A program made the translations under genes and the position numbers. Below, in pieces: positions 45,336 through 58,734 of a stretch of DNA of 64,000 bases; the first letter of the stretch is position 1; every line of letters starts with the position of its first letter. The notes under the pieces were generated by a model, which worked only from the letters and a program-made list of their open reading frames with translations, was not told where the DNA came from and made no database searches. The stretch is from the NCBI GenBank assembly GCA_018292915.2, contig JACVVK020000001.1:1180001-1244000 (forward strand), given 5' to 3'. This DNA comes from Batillaria attramentaria (lineage: Eukaryota; Mollusca; Gastropoda; Batillariidae).

Positions 45336-47749
45336 ACGGACCAAATCTTGCACGAGATCTGCTTCCTTTGTCCTGAGCACGATGGCTGTAGGTGCAACGC
45401 TGTGTCTTCTGGTTGAACGGAAACGCAAACCCTCTTTTCTGACCTCGCAAAAAGAGAGGAGATCCAGCTGAGAAATATCTTGAATCAAATGTACAGCCTG
45501 TCAGACGAGGCGGAAAATCATGGCGAAACCATGACCTTGGTGGTCGTGGGTGGTTCCCGAGAGAGATGGCCAATTTTTACGGCAAATGTAAATGTTATAT
45601 TGAAATATCCTCATATCCATTTTTCATATACATTTCAAATCAAGGAAACCGTGTAGAGCGGCGGGTCAAATGGCCGCATGTTCTCTACACCTATACCGAG
45701 GTTCTGGCTGTGCCCACGACGGGAACCAGATCGCTTTATGGGTGTCGTAAATTGTCGAGTCGGCCGAAAAGCGGATCGCGCAAACACAACGGCTCCCTCG
45801 CCGCCCGACTGGAGGGGCCATCCAGCGAACGACCAAACGTTATGAAAATCTATCTGTTGTAAATACGTCATACATCATCGCGCTGTTTCGAGACGACCAG
45901 ATAGCGCGGGACTTTGATTTCATTCTTACAATACGAAATCTGTACTTATCATGCCGTAAATTGTGGCGCTTCCATAATGGCGACAGTGTTCCCTGGCCGA
46001 TGTTGAGCGTTTGTGGCCTGGTCATCAGAATCGGCGCCACGGTTTCGCCGGCGCTCCGCTTGTCTTTATACCTCCTCCTCTTCAAGATCAACAACAGAGT
46101 AAATAAGTAGATATGTGTATCCCGTACTAAAATAAATAGATAGCCTGGAAGGAAAACTGTAACACGAACTCGAAATAGTGGAGCTTTCAGGCAGCCTTGT
46201 GTAGTGTGGATGGTGTTGAAACTTGAAGTTCACAGGTCAAGGTTACGTGTGTCTATAGTTATATATGTAAAATAGGCTGATGACCCCCATGAAGGAACAG
46301 CTGTAAATGTAATATGAATTTCAAACAATGGTATCTTGGGTGGTCAAATGTTTGGATTGTGTTCATAGCAGACTGTTTAAGTCACAGAGGTAAAATTTCA
46401 TACGACGTTATCAGTTTGTGGATTGTTGATGATGGTGGTTCCCTTTAAGCTCAGGTGGTGGTTTCATGAATTGGGTCAAAGACTCGTTGCTGTAACTGGA
46501 GACCTCATACTACCTACAAGTAGTATAATTATACAGCATGTGCAAATGCAGTTCTGTCTTCAAACCCCATTCAGACAGCAAATGTAAGGCGAGCAGTTTC
46601 TGTTTTCGTCATTGTGGAGAATCTTTTGCCCGTCCCATATGACGTTAGGCTGTTAAGCGTACGGCTACACGACAGCCAGTCAGCATGTTGCCGTACACGG
46701 CTGCTTGCTGGCGGGCAGCGGTTTTGCAGAACACGCAACCTGCGGCGTTGCAAGGTTTTTTGCAGTGATTGGTCAATTGGCTGTACGGGCTGCCTGTGGC
46801 TAGCTGGCTGCCAGGAAAAATAGAACGGCTTTCTATTGCCGCGCCGGCACCGGCAAGGGGGATATGCCAGCTGGCCGCCAGCGATTTGATTAGGGTTTCC
46901 TGCATTTCCAGCCCTGCAAGTGCCGATCCTGGCAACATGTAGCAGCGGCCCTTAGCTAATGAGGCTCTCGGGTGTGCCAGTAATTGCAGCCTGGCTGGAT
47001 GTCCATACTGGAGATCTACTCCGGTCAGCCTGAGCATAGTAACATTCACCATTGTAATTATTCACCATATAAAGCCCTTTTCGTTTTTGTCGGGATGGTG
47101 TTCAGGAACTGTAGATCAAACAGTTTCATACCGTGCTCGCTCTGAATTTCCAAGGTCGTTCTGATCCAAGACCTACGCAAGAAAGAGAAAAACAAATGCT
47201 CCAACCTGTCAACATTCCTCACGGGATCCCAAACAGGATTTACTCTGAGCTGTCAGACAGCATTCTTCTAGACTGTCGCTTGCTCCTTATTAAGTGGAGA
47301 TTTTCTTCCTTTGAGCCGTGAGAGGCGTGAACAAATCAGGATATGTATATGCATGCATTCCAACAATCGCAGCAAGAAAGTTAATGCTTGGGTGCCAATA
47401 GCCGACAAAATGAGAGACAGTGTTGAAGATTTGGTCGTTTCAGGCATTGAGGTCGTCCAGGTAGAAGTCCGGACGGGGCAGTACAGGAGACATTCCACTT
47501 AAGTGGTGGAGCTTTGTCACTGTAAGGGGAGACATTAAAGAACTGGATTAAATATGAGTTGAATTGAACTGCATGAAGTCTGTTTTCCCAGGGATCAAGA
47601 GTCAGTGTAGGTTACGCAGACTTCACGAGAATCTGGCTTTGTGTACGTGGGAACGTGCAGGGACAAAAAGTGCATTAAGAGGCGGGCAAATTATACAAGG
47701 AAAAAACAGCCCAGTTACGCCAAGAAATGAATTAGGGGCAAGCAAACGG

Positions 47750-47750
<1 letters not shown>
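45336..47750. other. No gene recognised
   Basis: Relatively repeat-poor. 46620-46990 is GC-richer with short inverted matches and a 135-codon minus frame of repeat-like composition (TACACGACAGCC, GCCTGGCTGGATG), possibly an unidentified mobile element. No domain was seen. Confidence 0.35.
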
Positions 47751-47751
<1 letters not shown>

Positions 47752-47831
<80 letters not shown>

Positions 47832-47989
47832 AGAGAGACAGACAGACAGACAGAGAGGCAGGCAGACAGACAGACAGACAGACAGACAGAGAGATAGACT
47901 CCGTCAGACAGAGTCGGACAGACAGATAGACAGACAGACAGACTCGGACAGACAGACACAGACAGACATAGCCAGACAGACAGACAGAC

Positions 47990-48035
<46 letters not shown>

Positions 48036-48062
48036 TCGGACAGACAGACAGAGACAGAGAGA
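47752..48062. repeat. (GT)n followed by (GACA)n
   Basis: GT to 47827, then GACA, GATA and GGCA tetramers to 48062. Confidence 0.95.
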
Positions 48063-48064
48063 GT

Positions 48065-48998
48065 TTACCGTGTAGCTGCAAAGAAGTGATCCTGTCGTAT
48101 TCCCTCACTTACCTACCCATTCACTTGAATCTCTTTTTTTTCCCGTCTCGACAGTGTTTTATTTGAAGCATCGTCAGCACATTCTTCTAACACCAGGCAT
48201 GCGAGTCAGCTATTTTTCTTGTCGGCGAAAGGCAAACAATGCGTGCTGTCACAAACTTTAGTCCTTCCGAACTTTCATAATACGTCCTCAAATGATGTGC
48301 AAAGTTTCTTCGTAAGTGTACTTGAAATACTCGGCGGTGTCTTGTCTGAAAGTGAAGTGTGATAACGTCGGTAGGTTCCTCTTGTTCTTTGGCATGTGTT
48401 GATGAGGCACGTGAAGCAAACTGGACGTTGTCTTCAGTCATCGAAACTGTTGTTTGATATCACTCTTGCCGCATTGCTGACTGTTCCTATGCGGGGAGTG
48501 GGTGATAGTTCGAACAGTTACCTTCCTTGTCCTATGCTGCGAACTGGTTTATTGCGCCTAGGAGATGATAAGTTGTAATATTTGCAGTATATGCGCTTAG
48601 TATTTATCTTTGTTTTACCTAGTTGTAATTGTTATTTGTTTTCTACGCTTTTTTTGTAATCGGGAGGTCGATAAATTAGTATGAATGTGCAGCGTCTCCT
48701 GCATGTCCTAGGTTTATATTGCCCCGTAGATCAGTTTGCATCAGTTGCCCAACGTTACACTTTTGTTTTTGTTTTTTCACGTAGTGCAGACACACCTAGC
48801 CGCGAATTAGTCTGTGGCTTGCGCGGCGTTAAGCCTCAAAAACTCACTCACCCTTTATCTTCCTTGTCCGATGTTCTACCTTCGAGAACTGTGCCCTTCA
48901 CAGCCCGTGCATGAGATCGTCGATCATGGCTGTTCCTTTTTTTCGCTCGAGTCCTGCCTGGCACTTGGTCGGTCTGCGATTCTGGGTATGAAGTTCAA
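48065..48998. other. No gene; shares a dispersed GCGCGGCGTTAAGCC tail
   Basis: 48816-48850 has GCTTGCGCGGCGTTAAGCC then TCAAAAACTCACTCAC, also seen near 23488-23530 and, in shorter form, at 39683-39712; reversed forms lie at 16246-16290 and 58595-58640. It is probably the 3' end of a further retroelement. Confidence 0.35.
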
Positions 48999-48999
48999 C

Positions 49000-49070
<71 letters not shown>

Positions 49071-49110
49071 CGCATGCGCGCGCTCTATCTCTCTCTCTCT
49101 CTCCCATCGC

Positions 49111-49171
<61 letters not shown>
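48999..49171. repeat. (GT)n-(GC)n-(CT)n-(CA)n inverted compound tract
   Basis: GT at 48999-49062 and CA at 49112-49171 are mutually complementary and could fold into a long hairpin around a 50-bp spacer with GCGC and CTCT. Confidence 0.9.
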
Positions 49172-49177
<6 letters not shown>

Positions 49178-49956
49178 CAGGCCACAAGACCATTTCAAAG
49201 CGACCCAAAAAGTCTTTGCTTGATATTCATGTCTTTTATTGTTACTTTCGTAAATTTGGCTACTGCACTCAGTGCATAAATAACATCTGGGACAAAGGTA
49301 TAACATGGATTATTTACATCATCTCATTAAATAAATATATCTTTGGCTCATACAACAATATCATACATTCCTTATTTACATGCAAACAGTTGCATACGAG
49401 ATCCGAATGATAATGACACGATGAGCGGCGACGACAGACGACAAGAAGGTAAAGAGGCGAGGATGCAAAAAAAAAAAAAAAAAAAAAAAGGCAGGCAGTT
49501 TCTGCTTGTTCCCTTTTCAAGTCTTAAAAAAAAAAAGAATCTGAAGCTTATTATGAGAAACTGGCGCGCACACTAAAATTATGTCAGGAGACAATTAATA
49601 TTATGCGTCGCTACACAACGTCTTGTGAGTGCTCAGAGGTGTCCAGAGCCAGGGGACACATATTCTGTGATGGTGTCTGAAAGAGAGAATGTGAGTGTGT
49701 GCGTGTGTGTGTGTGTTGGGGGGGGGGGTGTACTCTAACCAAACGGGTTCTTATGTGGACTGTTATGCCTAACTAACTGGGACTATGTGTTTTCCAACAA
49801 AAGACCCACCCTCTCTCTCTCTCTCATCTGTGTGCAAAGATTCAAATGTCGCCCTTCCAAACCTGCGATTCAACTCACGCGGTAAAACGTATGACACGTC
49901 AAACCAGCAGTCGCTGACGAAAGGCCCAGGTAGATATTAAGGTATTTCAAGTAGTC

Positions 49957-50017
<61 letters not shown>

Positions 50018-51304
50018 AAACATATACTGCCTTACAGGTTGAACAACCTCGCATTTCTAAGAGGAATATATGACTGACAACAGGAGCGTGCAAGGTAGGT
50101 ATACTGTCCAACCAAAGCAAAGTGCACTTTGCCTGAGAGAACGGCTGGATTCTCCAGAAACAATACACTATTATGACTGGAAACAAGAGTGTGTTACGGA
50201 ATAATGTTTATCAGTCTTTTGTGGCAGGAAGGCAAGGGGTGGGGGGTATCTGGATTCGTACAGCTGAGCTCTAGGCGTTGTATAATTTATCTCCTCGGCA
50301 GTTTGTAGTGTTGTTGCTAGGCGCGAGAGTAAGAAGGGAAGATGGTGACTGTGAAAGGCTGGTGGAGAGAGGGGGGTGGGGAAGCATACCTCTTGGTCTT
50401 TTTCTACGTTTCATCTCAGCCACCCCCACCCCTCTCCTACCCCCACCACCGACTCATACCCTACCACCTCCTTTTCCCGCTCTGCCAGGCAGGCAGACCG
50501 TCAGACCCCCCAAGGTCCCCTCTCATTTCTGACCAAAAGCCTAGCGCGGAATGGCACGCACAGTTGACACGTTCGTGTCACATACTTTCCCTTTTTAAAC
50601 ACCGTCAGCTTGGCTGCAATTGTCTCCTTTCGGGCGGAGACAAGAGTCTCTCTGATTGTTTGGACAGCAAAACTCTTAATTTCCCCCCCCCCCCCCCCCC
50701 CCCCCCCCCCCTTTGCTAGAGCGACGTCCCGAGTTTAAATTTTCGTAAGGCAGAGTTATGTCTCCCACCTTTTTTTGTGTTTTGAAATTTTTTGTCGTCT
50801 CGTGACAAATACCTGTCTCGCGTTTACGACAGTGGCAAAGATAGAGACACAAAGTTTCCGTCTGTGAGTACAAAATCTTCAGGAAGGTTGAAGAGAGGAA
50901 AGACTTCAAGACTTCAACAAGGCGCCAGAAACTGAGAGAGAATAAAAAGATCGCAGACCGCTTGAACAAGACAAGACAATGGGAATTCAATGAAACAAAA
51001 TGGACTCGCAGCGTCACACAGTACAACGGTCATGGCAAAAAAAAAATGGAATGAAACAGTGACGACGGCAATGACAACAGACACGCGCTCGCGACCCTGA
51101 CGGTACAATCAGGATAAACGGACAAAATGATCAAGCAAATCTGTTTGATTATTCATGGATACAATATACGATACACATACAACGGGGAAATAAACACTAC
51201 CCAGGGTCTAACACACCGCTAAGTAAATTGCCATTTGATGCAGAAACAACTCGGACATGTATCTTGCTGTCATGTCCGCAGCTGCAGTGACCAGAATGAG
51301 AAGT

Positions 51305-51366
<62 letters not shown>

Positions 51367-51762
51367 GAATGAAAACATACGCGACATATACCAGATCAAA
51401 GAAGTCGTCTTCTACATCTGCTGTAGTCCCATAGGCCACATAAGTCAAAGGAGAGTCAGCAGCTTTTGCAAAATGTTTTATAATGTTGCGCTGCAGGACC
51501 AATCGGTTGCCTGAAATGGGTCACGTGGCCAAGGGAGTATTGGATCTACCGCATAATAACCAATCGCAACCGGCTGAATTACATCACGTGGTTAAGGCAC
51601 TGCTAGATCTACCAGTCACCTGCCAGGGTTGGGTCAGACTGACGATTACCGCGGATTTGGTGGACTGGACAGTACGCCATGGGACTACAGCAGGTCATAG
51701 AGTTAGGCAGAGTTCAGTGCAAGGATCAGAACCTTGCTTGTGACAAGGGATCACACCGGTTA

Positions 51763-51800
<38 letters not shown>

Positions 51801-53370
51801 CTTGTACCTGTCCCATCTGCTTGTCAAACTAACGAAAACCGTGGCTGCAATGCCGTTCTCACAGGGACATGACGATCACAGAAATCGGATACACGCTGCG
51901 AAAACAAATCTGTTGGGAATTTAGCGCCAGCCTTTGTCTTTGACCCCTGGGTACAAGCTTTGATGGCCGTGGCGGCGGGACAGACCAGAGAGAAAAGGAG
52001 GGGTGCGAATGAAGAAGAGTATCCTTCTGAGAGTAACCAGTTGACAAGAAAGTGGTAGGCAGAGAGTGGCCGGACCAGTTGACAGCGACATGCCACACGT
52101 AGCGAGGGCATTATGGCACTCACGATTCTAATTTCCCCGAGTCCTTTAAGGCAGGTTCTGATTTGTGTGCAAGCCGGTCATTGTGGTGGACACAGCATGC
52201 TAGGGATTGTCCGGCCGGTGAAAAGGAGCGCTGACCACCGGCATGTTGGCCACTCGATCCCCCACCCGGCCTGCACCGGACGGACAGTTGTTGGGACAGG
52301 ACACAAGGACCTCACCCGGCGCCTGACCACGCGCTTGTTCACGGATTTGGGCGATGTTCAAACATTATCCGCCATTCATAGGAGACTCGGGTGTGTAAAA
52401 AATAGAGTAACAGCCTCTCAGATTTGCACCCCCCCCCCCTCACCCACCCCGCCCCCGCTCCACTTTCTCTCAGAGATTCGTTCAGATGGCTCAAACAGCC
52501 AGTCTGGTGTTCCCATCTTGTCTTCGATGGCGCTGCGTTTACTGTGTGGTCATCATGTGTTCCGTTGATTTGATGTATTCCGTCAGGAAATAAATGTCGT
52601 CAGATATTACCTAGAGAAATGATCAGAACAATGAACCCATTGGATTTTTGTTGTTGGTGATGTTTGGTGACAAATCCCAACATACGTATTTGTTATCGGC
52701 GTTCTTTGTTTTGTTATTTTCTTGTTGGTGTTCCAAAGCTTCGGTTTTCTGTCAAGACGTGAAGGGCAGTTGATGTACTTGGAAATCTTTGTGCGCCTAG
52801 AGGGACGGGGTGTTTGTGACAAAAAGGAGTCAAACGTCACAGAGAGTCACTTCAGATTGTAGTATTAAGAACGTGAAGGGTGGACATCTGGAGTTTGAAA
52901 GAAGAACTTCAGTCAGATGCTTGCGACGCGTGAATGGACACCGCAAATGAAGATACGGAAGGAGTTTGGTTTCTCTGTGTGTGTGTGTGTGTGTGTGTGT
53001 GGTGGGAGAGTAAGAGGTGCGTGTGAATTTGCTGAGCGGGAGGGGGTAAGGAGGAAGGGTGCATGTGGGTTTGTGGGGGTGGGTGGTAACGGTGGTACAT
53101 GTGGGTGTGGGGGGCAAACGGCAGTGCGTGCGAAGACAAGGCCAACCACACAGCGTTGGGGCCCTTGTCAATATTGGTCTGCCGTCTGCTATCTAGGGGC
53201 TGCGTGTCCCGCGACCACCTCCGTCATAAGCCAACTCTCTCTCTCTCTGTTCAAACCCTTTCGCCGCATGCCTGCTTGTTGGGTCCTGCCACCCACAGCC
53301 TCTCCCTCTCCCTCTCTCTCTCTGCATATATTTCTCTCTTGGGCCCAACCCATTCACAGATTGGTCTCGT
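49172..53370. other. No gene recognised apart from simple repeats
   Basis: Holds an A run at 49466-49488, CT tract at 49961-50016, C run at 50683-50711 and GA tracts. On the minus strand an AATAAA lies near 49236. Frames at 52113-52568 and elsewhere have no domain. Confidence 0.3.
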
Positions 53371-53376
53371 ACTCTA

Positions 53377-53377
53377 G

Positions 53378-53449
<72 letters not shown>

Positions 53450-53977
53450 ATGACAGGGAAAGCAAGCTAGCTACGTAGACAGAGCAGTGACTGACTAACA
53501 TGGATGAAGAGACACTAACAGAAGAGGCAGAGAAACAGAAACCAGAGAAAAGAGAGAGATTCATTAGTTTTTCAGGAACGTTTGGAATGAGCTAAGTGAG
53601 TGCCCGAAGATAGGGGGGGGGGGGGGGAAGGGGGGGGGGGGACTCACGAAAAATGCAGTCTGGAAAATGACGTTCTACACGAAACAAAAATGTACAATTC
53701 ACATGAGCAACAACAGCATTCCACAAACAGCGACGCCTCGGCGCAAAACGACAGAGTAAACGTTTCAGGAGAAAAGACACTTTTAATTTTTCCACTGGAC
53801 TCGCTTCATGCATTGACCTTGCTCTTTGAACTTAACCCCTTTCAAACAACACACACACACACACACACAGTGCCAGGCATGCACTGGCCGAATTCGAACC
53901 GTCTGGCTCATTCATTCATTCATTCATTCGTTCGTTCATCTATCATTCATTCATTCATTCATTTATTCATTCATTCC
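53377..53977. repeat. (CA)n at 53377-53447 and (CATT)n at 53909-53977
   Basis: Two simple tracts. Between them are G runs at 53613-53641 and AC-rich DNA with no recognised gene. Confidence 0.9.
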
Positions 53978-53979
53978 AC

Positions 53980-56900
53980 ATCATGTGATAGAGAACGAGT
54001 TCATACAACTGACCTCAGTCCTACAAAGTCCTTTCAGAACTGTTTCCAGCCACTGCCTTCAACAAACTTAACACCTCCAGCAGTTTACACGACAGAGCAA
54101 CTTGATTCTCTACATACAGTTGTCGAGACTTTGTACAATTTATGCCTCTTATTGTTTCATAAAAGTGTCAGGCTAAGAGAGACGAGCCGTACAGATCAAG
54201 TCCCTGGTACTCTTACATGCGATTGTACCATCCAGACCCGAGAGACTCTCTTCAAAAGCCAGGGCTCACGTGACTGACTCAATCACTGTCGGTCCCAAAA
54301 CAACAAATCCAGCAAGGTCATTGACATCTACACCACACGAAAGTAGGGTTTAAAGTACGTAACTTACACTAGTGTAGTATGATTGCACTTATTCAAGCAG
54401 TTGGAAACTTTCAACAAACACAAAAAGAAACAGCAACAACAGCAACAACAACTCAACATATGTACCAGATGGAACGACAGACATCAGTAATGAATGATCA
54501 CTTGCTCTCTGCCCACACACAACCCGTCTGACCAAAAGTGTTCGTATGAGTCCAAAACTGAAGCAGCTTTAACCGCCGACAATAACACGACATGGTACAC
54601 CGTACGCAAACAAGAACAAAAAAAATGCCGATTTGTTGTATACACATTACACTATGTACTGGCCTTTACAACACATCAGATACCAAACAGCAGTGCTTTA
54701 AAAATACAGTCAGTTCTTCACAGGCATAAATTTTGCTGGTGAAGGGTAGCGTTTTGTTCGTGTATTTTTTTTATTTTTTTTTTCAGAATACAAAACAATG
54801 TGTAACAAGTTAATCCCCGTAATTCTTCCCATTTCCTTCCCACTCTAATCCCCGAGAGCATGAACCATTCCAACCGTTTACACTTTGACTCCGCCCATTT
54901 TCTCAGTTACCCAATCAAAAGCACCAACGGAAAGGTTTGATTGGTTGCCTGTCAGAAGATAGGTCGGGCGGTTTAGGCTGGTCAATAAGGCAACATTTGG
55001 GCCGACAGTGCAACAGGCAAATCTTAAACTGGTCAGCGACTGCTGTACGTGAATACATGCATTTGCTTTAGAATTTTCATCTGTTAGTATTCCCATCTGA
55101 TCCGAGAATGTTATCTTTTTAATTTCATTGTAAGGGGAACGGTTTAATCTTCCACAGACAACCAATCACCGACGTCCTGAGACAATCATAATAAACCCAC
55201 CAACCCTTCTTAGAAAATGGAATTCATGTTTAGGCAATGCCCGATTAAACTGTTACTACTCTGTATGAATTTGCAGTCTGAAGAGTCCCCTTCCCCTCCC
55301 CTCCGCCTCATTCCCCGTTCCTCCCAAGCCTCTCTCGTTTCAATATCTCACCATCAGAATATTACCCAGTGTGTATACGGGAAACAAAACACATACGCTA
55401 CACGAGATATGATACACACCAATGGAATGACTTAATCAGTAGGGTACGTTTAACAACAATGTACTGGGTCGCTCGTACCGCATCTAATCTCATAACACAA
55501 CGGTCTAATAATGGACACAATCAACGCTATAGCATCACCACTGTAGCTGGGATAGGGGTGTGTGGAGAGAAGTGGGGGGGGGGGAGAAGGGAGGGGGGGG
55601 TATTATGTGCGACAACAGCATACAATGACAACAGAACAGATGCGCTTTTCGGGTGTCTCGTATGAGATTAATACTAGTGATACATTAGTTAAAGCAGTTT
55701 GATAACAAATGCACATTTTACGTTCTAAAAGATTCACAGAGCACAGTCTTGTGTGTTGTAGTAGTTTGTTTTTGTGTTCTTTTTCTTTGCTTCGCTGGCT
55801 CTCTCTGTGTTTTGTCTTTCGCTGCACACAGCCAGTAAAGCACATCTCCCCGTCAGTTTTTTTTTTTCCTCGCAGGAACAGGTTGTCTGTCGCTACCGTT
55901 TTTGTTTGTTTTTTGTTTTTGTTTTTGCAAGAACACAAGCACAGCTAATCCCCTTCACGGCGCTCTACAGCAGTTTCTTTACACAGACTTTTGCCCAACA
56001 AGCAGTGGGGGGGGGGGGGGACACTCGCGTCACGAAACTGCGAGGCCGTCTGCCATGCACACTCGGCCGTGCTTCACATCTCCCGTGTTTTAAAATGTCT
56101 CGTCTTTGGCAGACCCCAACAGGCCTGACCCCGGGCGAGGCCCGACAACGCACTGACTCGGGATACAAAGAGGTAGATTGTACGTAAGGAGCTTGTCACG
56201 TTTGGCTATCGAAAATAAACATCGCGTCCAGGAGAGAGTTTCTTCTTCTTCGTCGTCGTCTTCTTCTCTTGCACCCCCCCTTCTCTCCCTCTCTCTCCGC
56301 TGCGTGCATGATGCTGTCACAAAACTGCATTTTGCTTTTCTGTGTGTTGCTAACTTCAGTCTTGCCCATCCGTTTCTGGATTTTCCCCCTTTCGTCATCA
56401 GGGGATGAGCTAGCCAGCGCGTGCGGACACGAGGGTCCAGGCCACAGCGAGTCAAGGACACATCTTCAGAGTCACAGAAGGCCGGTGAACCATTTTCCTG
56501 CAGTATGGAATCTTTGGCTTGTTTATGTGTCAAACATGCACGCCACTGCACACGAAAGTTGTCGCTCATTCTGAATGCCTCTTCCTGAGTGACAAGAAAA
56601 GAGAAGGGGCTGAACGCTGCATGGGGCATGCTGTGAACAAAGTATATCACTGATGGCGTACGCTACAGCCGTCCCTGTCACTGTCCAACAAGCTGTCGAA
56701 ACTGGACGATGAGCAAGCAGCACGAAAAGGACGATGCAAGTCGCCACCTCGCAAGCGCCAAAAGTGATGTCGTCAGCGCGCGAAATCTTTGCCTCACACG
56801 ATTCAGGATTCAGAAAGCATACGCTGACCTTTTTTTAGCCTCGGCCACAGGCTTCATGAAGACTTCAGTTCAGTGCAGGCAGGCAGTTCATAGCGACGCT

Positions 56901-57571
56901 ATGTGCGTAGAACACAAAGAACGAAGAGGACGACTACACTGACACGACGATGAGTGAAGACGAAGGAGGGAAGTGACGAAGTGGTGGAGGTGACGGTAAG
57001 GTTTGCGGACAAGGGTAACATGTAGGCGAATGTCAGGCTATAGCACCAAGCCGACACAAGTCAACCGTAGGCTTCCTACGCTGAAGCATTTTGTGGGTTC
57101 TGCTGGCCCCCCTCTGGATTTGGTGACGCCAACAGGGCAAAAAAGGGCTTTCAGAATCGACAGTCCTGAACTGGGTATCTGTTCAGTCACGGTCCCCCTT
57201 TTTCTAGTTTTCATCCGGCGTACGTCATAGTCTACGTCACTTTCCGCTCGAGCGGGGGACAGCTTTTTGCAGGGTGTCGGCGACTCGCCGCATATCACAG
57301 ACGTTAGAAAACGGCCTGAGCCGAATGCCCCGTAACTTGACTTGGCCGACATCATTGTGAAGGTGGCCCGTACGTTGCGTACTGCGAGTGACTATTAGCA
57401 CAGTAGCGGCAACGCAAGGCCGGCTGGGATGCCCGCGGGTCCGGAACTCCAAGCATCCTCGGCCTCACGAGCAAAAAAAGGTCAAGGTCAAGCTCTCCTC
57501 GCGTGCTAAGCTTGACCGAGAGAAGCCTGAGCTCTAGAAAAGTTCCCATTGCGCGTCACTACCTGATGACG
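53980..57571 (-). other. Low-repeat sequence downstream of the FGF exon, possible 3' UTR and intergenic DNA
   Basis: This stretch has few mobile elements. It holds a G-run at 55999-56010, CTT/GTC trinucleotides near 56240-56270, and several long frames without recognisable domains. On the minus strand an AATAAA-like site lies near 54774 and ATTAAA-like sites near 55107, so a long FGF 3' UTR is possible but not shown. A 186-codon open frame (56090-56650, minus) overlaps open frames on the plus strand; no family is recognised and it is not called as a gene. Confidence 0.3.
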
Positions 57572-57862
57572 TCATCGATTGTTGAAAATGGGAGGCATTT
57601 TGGATAGGTTTACATTGGCCATCGGCCCATGACGGTGATTTGTCCTGTGCCGCCAGTGGCGTTTATCATTTCTATATTCTACCTTTCTGAATTGATAGCA
57701 CTTGCTCTTTCGCGGGTTTTTCCTGTTATAGTGCCAAGCTTTCATTTTCTTGCCTCGCCTGTTGAAACCGACGTGCCATCTGGGGTTGACCGCTGACCGG
57801 ATCATTGTGTAGTTATCCTCCAGTATCTCTTCGAACAAGCACATTCCTTTGCGATCGTGGGC
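57572..57862 (-). CDS. Terminal exon of a fibroblast growth factor (FGF8/17/18-like), partial gene
   Basis: FGFs are secreted beta-trefoil ligands that signal through FGF receptor tyrosine kinases with heparan sulfate as co-factor. Seen: 96 codons and a TGA stop on the minus strand. The frame opens just after a TTGACAG acceptor (AG at 57863-57864), so the exon starts in phase 0 with seven residues before the first Cys. Then comes CLFEEILEDNYT, then WHVGFNRRG, a Lys/Arg-rich stretch (KKMKAWHYNRKNPRKSK) at the heparin-binding loop, then YQFRKVEYR. These match in order the last third of the FGF core (C-x-F-x-E, NNYT, W-Y-V-G-F-x-x-x-G, then the basic loop and a HFMKR-like strand). The tail after the core is His/Arg-rich and ends PPIFNNR. 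The ATG at 57844 is internal, not the start. NYT and WxVGF point to the FGF8/17/18 group; family is firm, subgroup is inference. The second loop glycine usual in FGFs is not seen. Earlier exons were not found up to 64000. Confidence 0.85.
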   Translation of the reverse strand, partial: AHDRKGMCLFEEILEDNYTMIRSAVNPRWHVGFNRRGKKMKAWHYNRKNPRKSKCYQFRKVEYRNDKRHWRHRTNHRHGPMANVNLSKMPPIFNNR

Positions 57863-58004
57863 CTGTCAACACACGAAACGAGCAGACTGTTAAAAACTTC
57901 ATTCAGAAAAAAAAAACCCAAAAACAATATCAAGCCAGTACTTGGTACATCGATTAAAATGATCAATGAATCAACTAAGCAATCAAGTAATTCAATCAAA
58001 TCAA

Positions 58005-58174
58005 GGGGAGCCGGGATGGTCGAATGGTAGAGCGTTGGACTTCTAATGCTCGGGTCGTGAGTTCGTATCCCGGCTGGGGCCAAATATTTGTGCTGGCTTT
58101 TTCATCGTTGTCCCGTCTTTGATATCACCCTATGTGGTGGAAAAGGACGTCAAATCCCCAAACACCCACCCACC
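58005..58174 (+). mobile_element. Family A SINE, 12-bp target-site duplication
   Basis: CAATCAAATCAA at 57993-58004 and 58175-58186. It lies about 140 bp upstream of the FGF exon in gene direction. Confidence 0.8.
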
Positions 58175-58329
58175 CAATCAAATCAAAATATAATAAATTC
58201 ACAAGTCGATGACATGAACGGCACTTAACGAGCGTCAGCCAATGAATGAATTATTTCTACAAGTGTTACGTTCACGAAACATCACGATTGTATATAAAAA
58301 CAAATTAAGACAAAGATCTACACACGTCA

Positions 58330-58431
58330 GGGGCGAGCCCGAAAATTCTACCTCAGCCATGAGGTAGCCTGCGTTCTGTCCCTAACCCGTGTTGGTGCAG
58401 CAGAGAGCATGTACTTTTTCGGGCTCGCCCC
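58330..58431. mobile_element. 102-bp element with perfect 16-bp inverted repeats
   Basis: GGGGCGAGCCCGAAAA at 58330-58345 is the exact reverse complement of 58416-58431. A smaller hairpin, CTACCTCA with TGAGGTAG, lies inside at 58349-58368. No clear duplication flanks it. It would lie in an FGF intron if the gene extends to the right. Confidence 0.5.
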
Positions 58432-58734
58432 AGTACTGTACAGCAAAACCGCACTGACCGGCAATCTTCACACCGCTGGTAGAAATTCATGTCCCTTCTC
58501 TATGAACCAGTAACCCATGCCATTTACGTGAAATCTTATTGTTTGGGTGTCGCATTCAAAGACTTCCAACTCGAGTGAGTGCGTTAGTTATTCAGGGGCT
58601 TAACGCCGCGCAAGCAACAAAGACTATATCGCGGCTAATCACGGTCCTTCTCCGCCAGATTAAAATAATACATAAAATAATACCACGTTTGTACATCGGA
58701 CGTTTACAGGTCGAGGATAGTCCGTATTACTTGA

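Noticed and set aside
51500..51640. Tandem repeat around TCACGTGG and TAGATCTACC
   Set aside because: Two blocks look alike but alignment is weak and could be chance.
56090..56650. 186-codon minus-strand gene
   Set aside because: It begins in a run of acidic residues from a CTT/GTC simple repeat, overlaps plus-strand frames and shows no domain. More likely FGF 3' UTR or intergenic.
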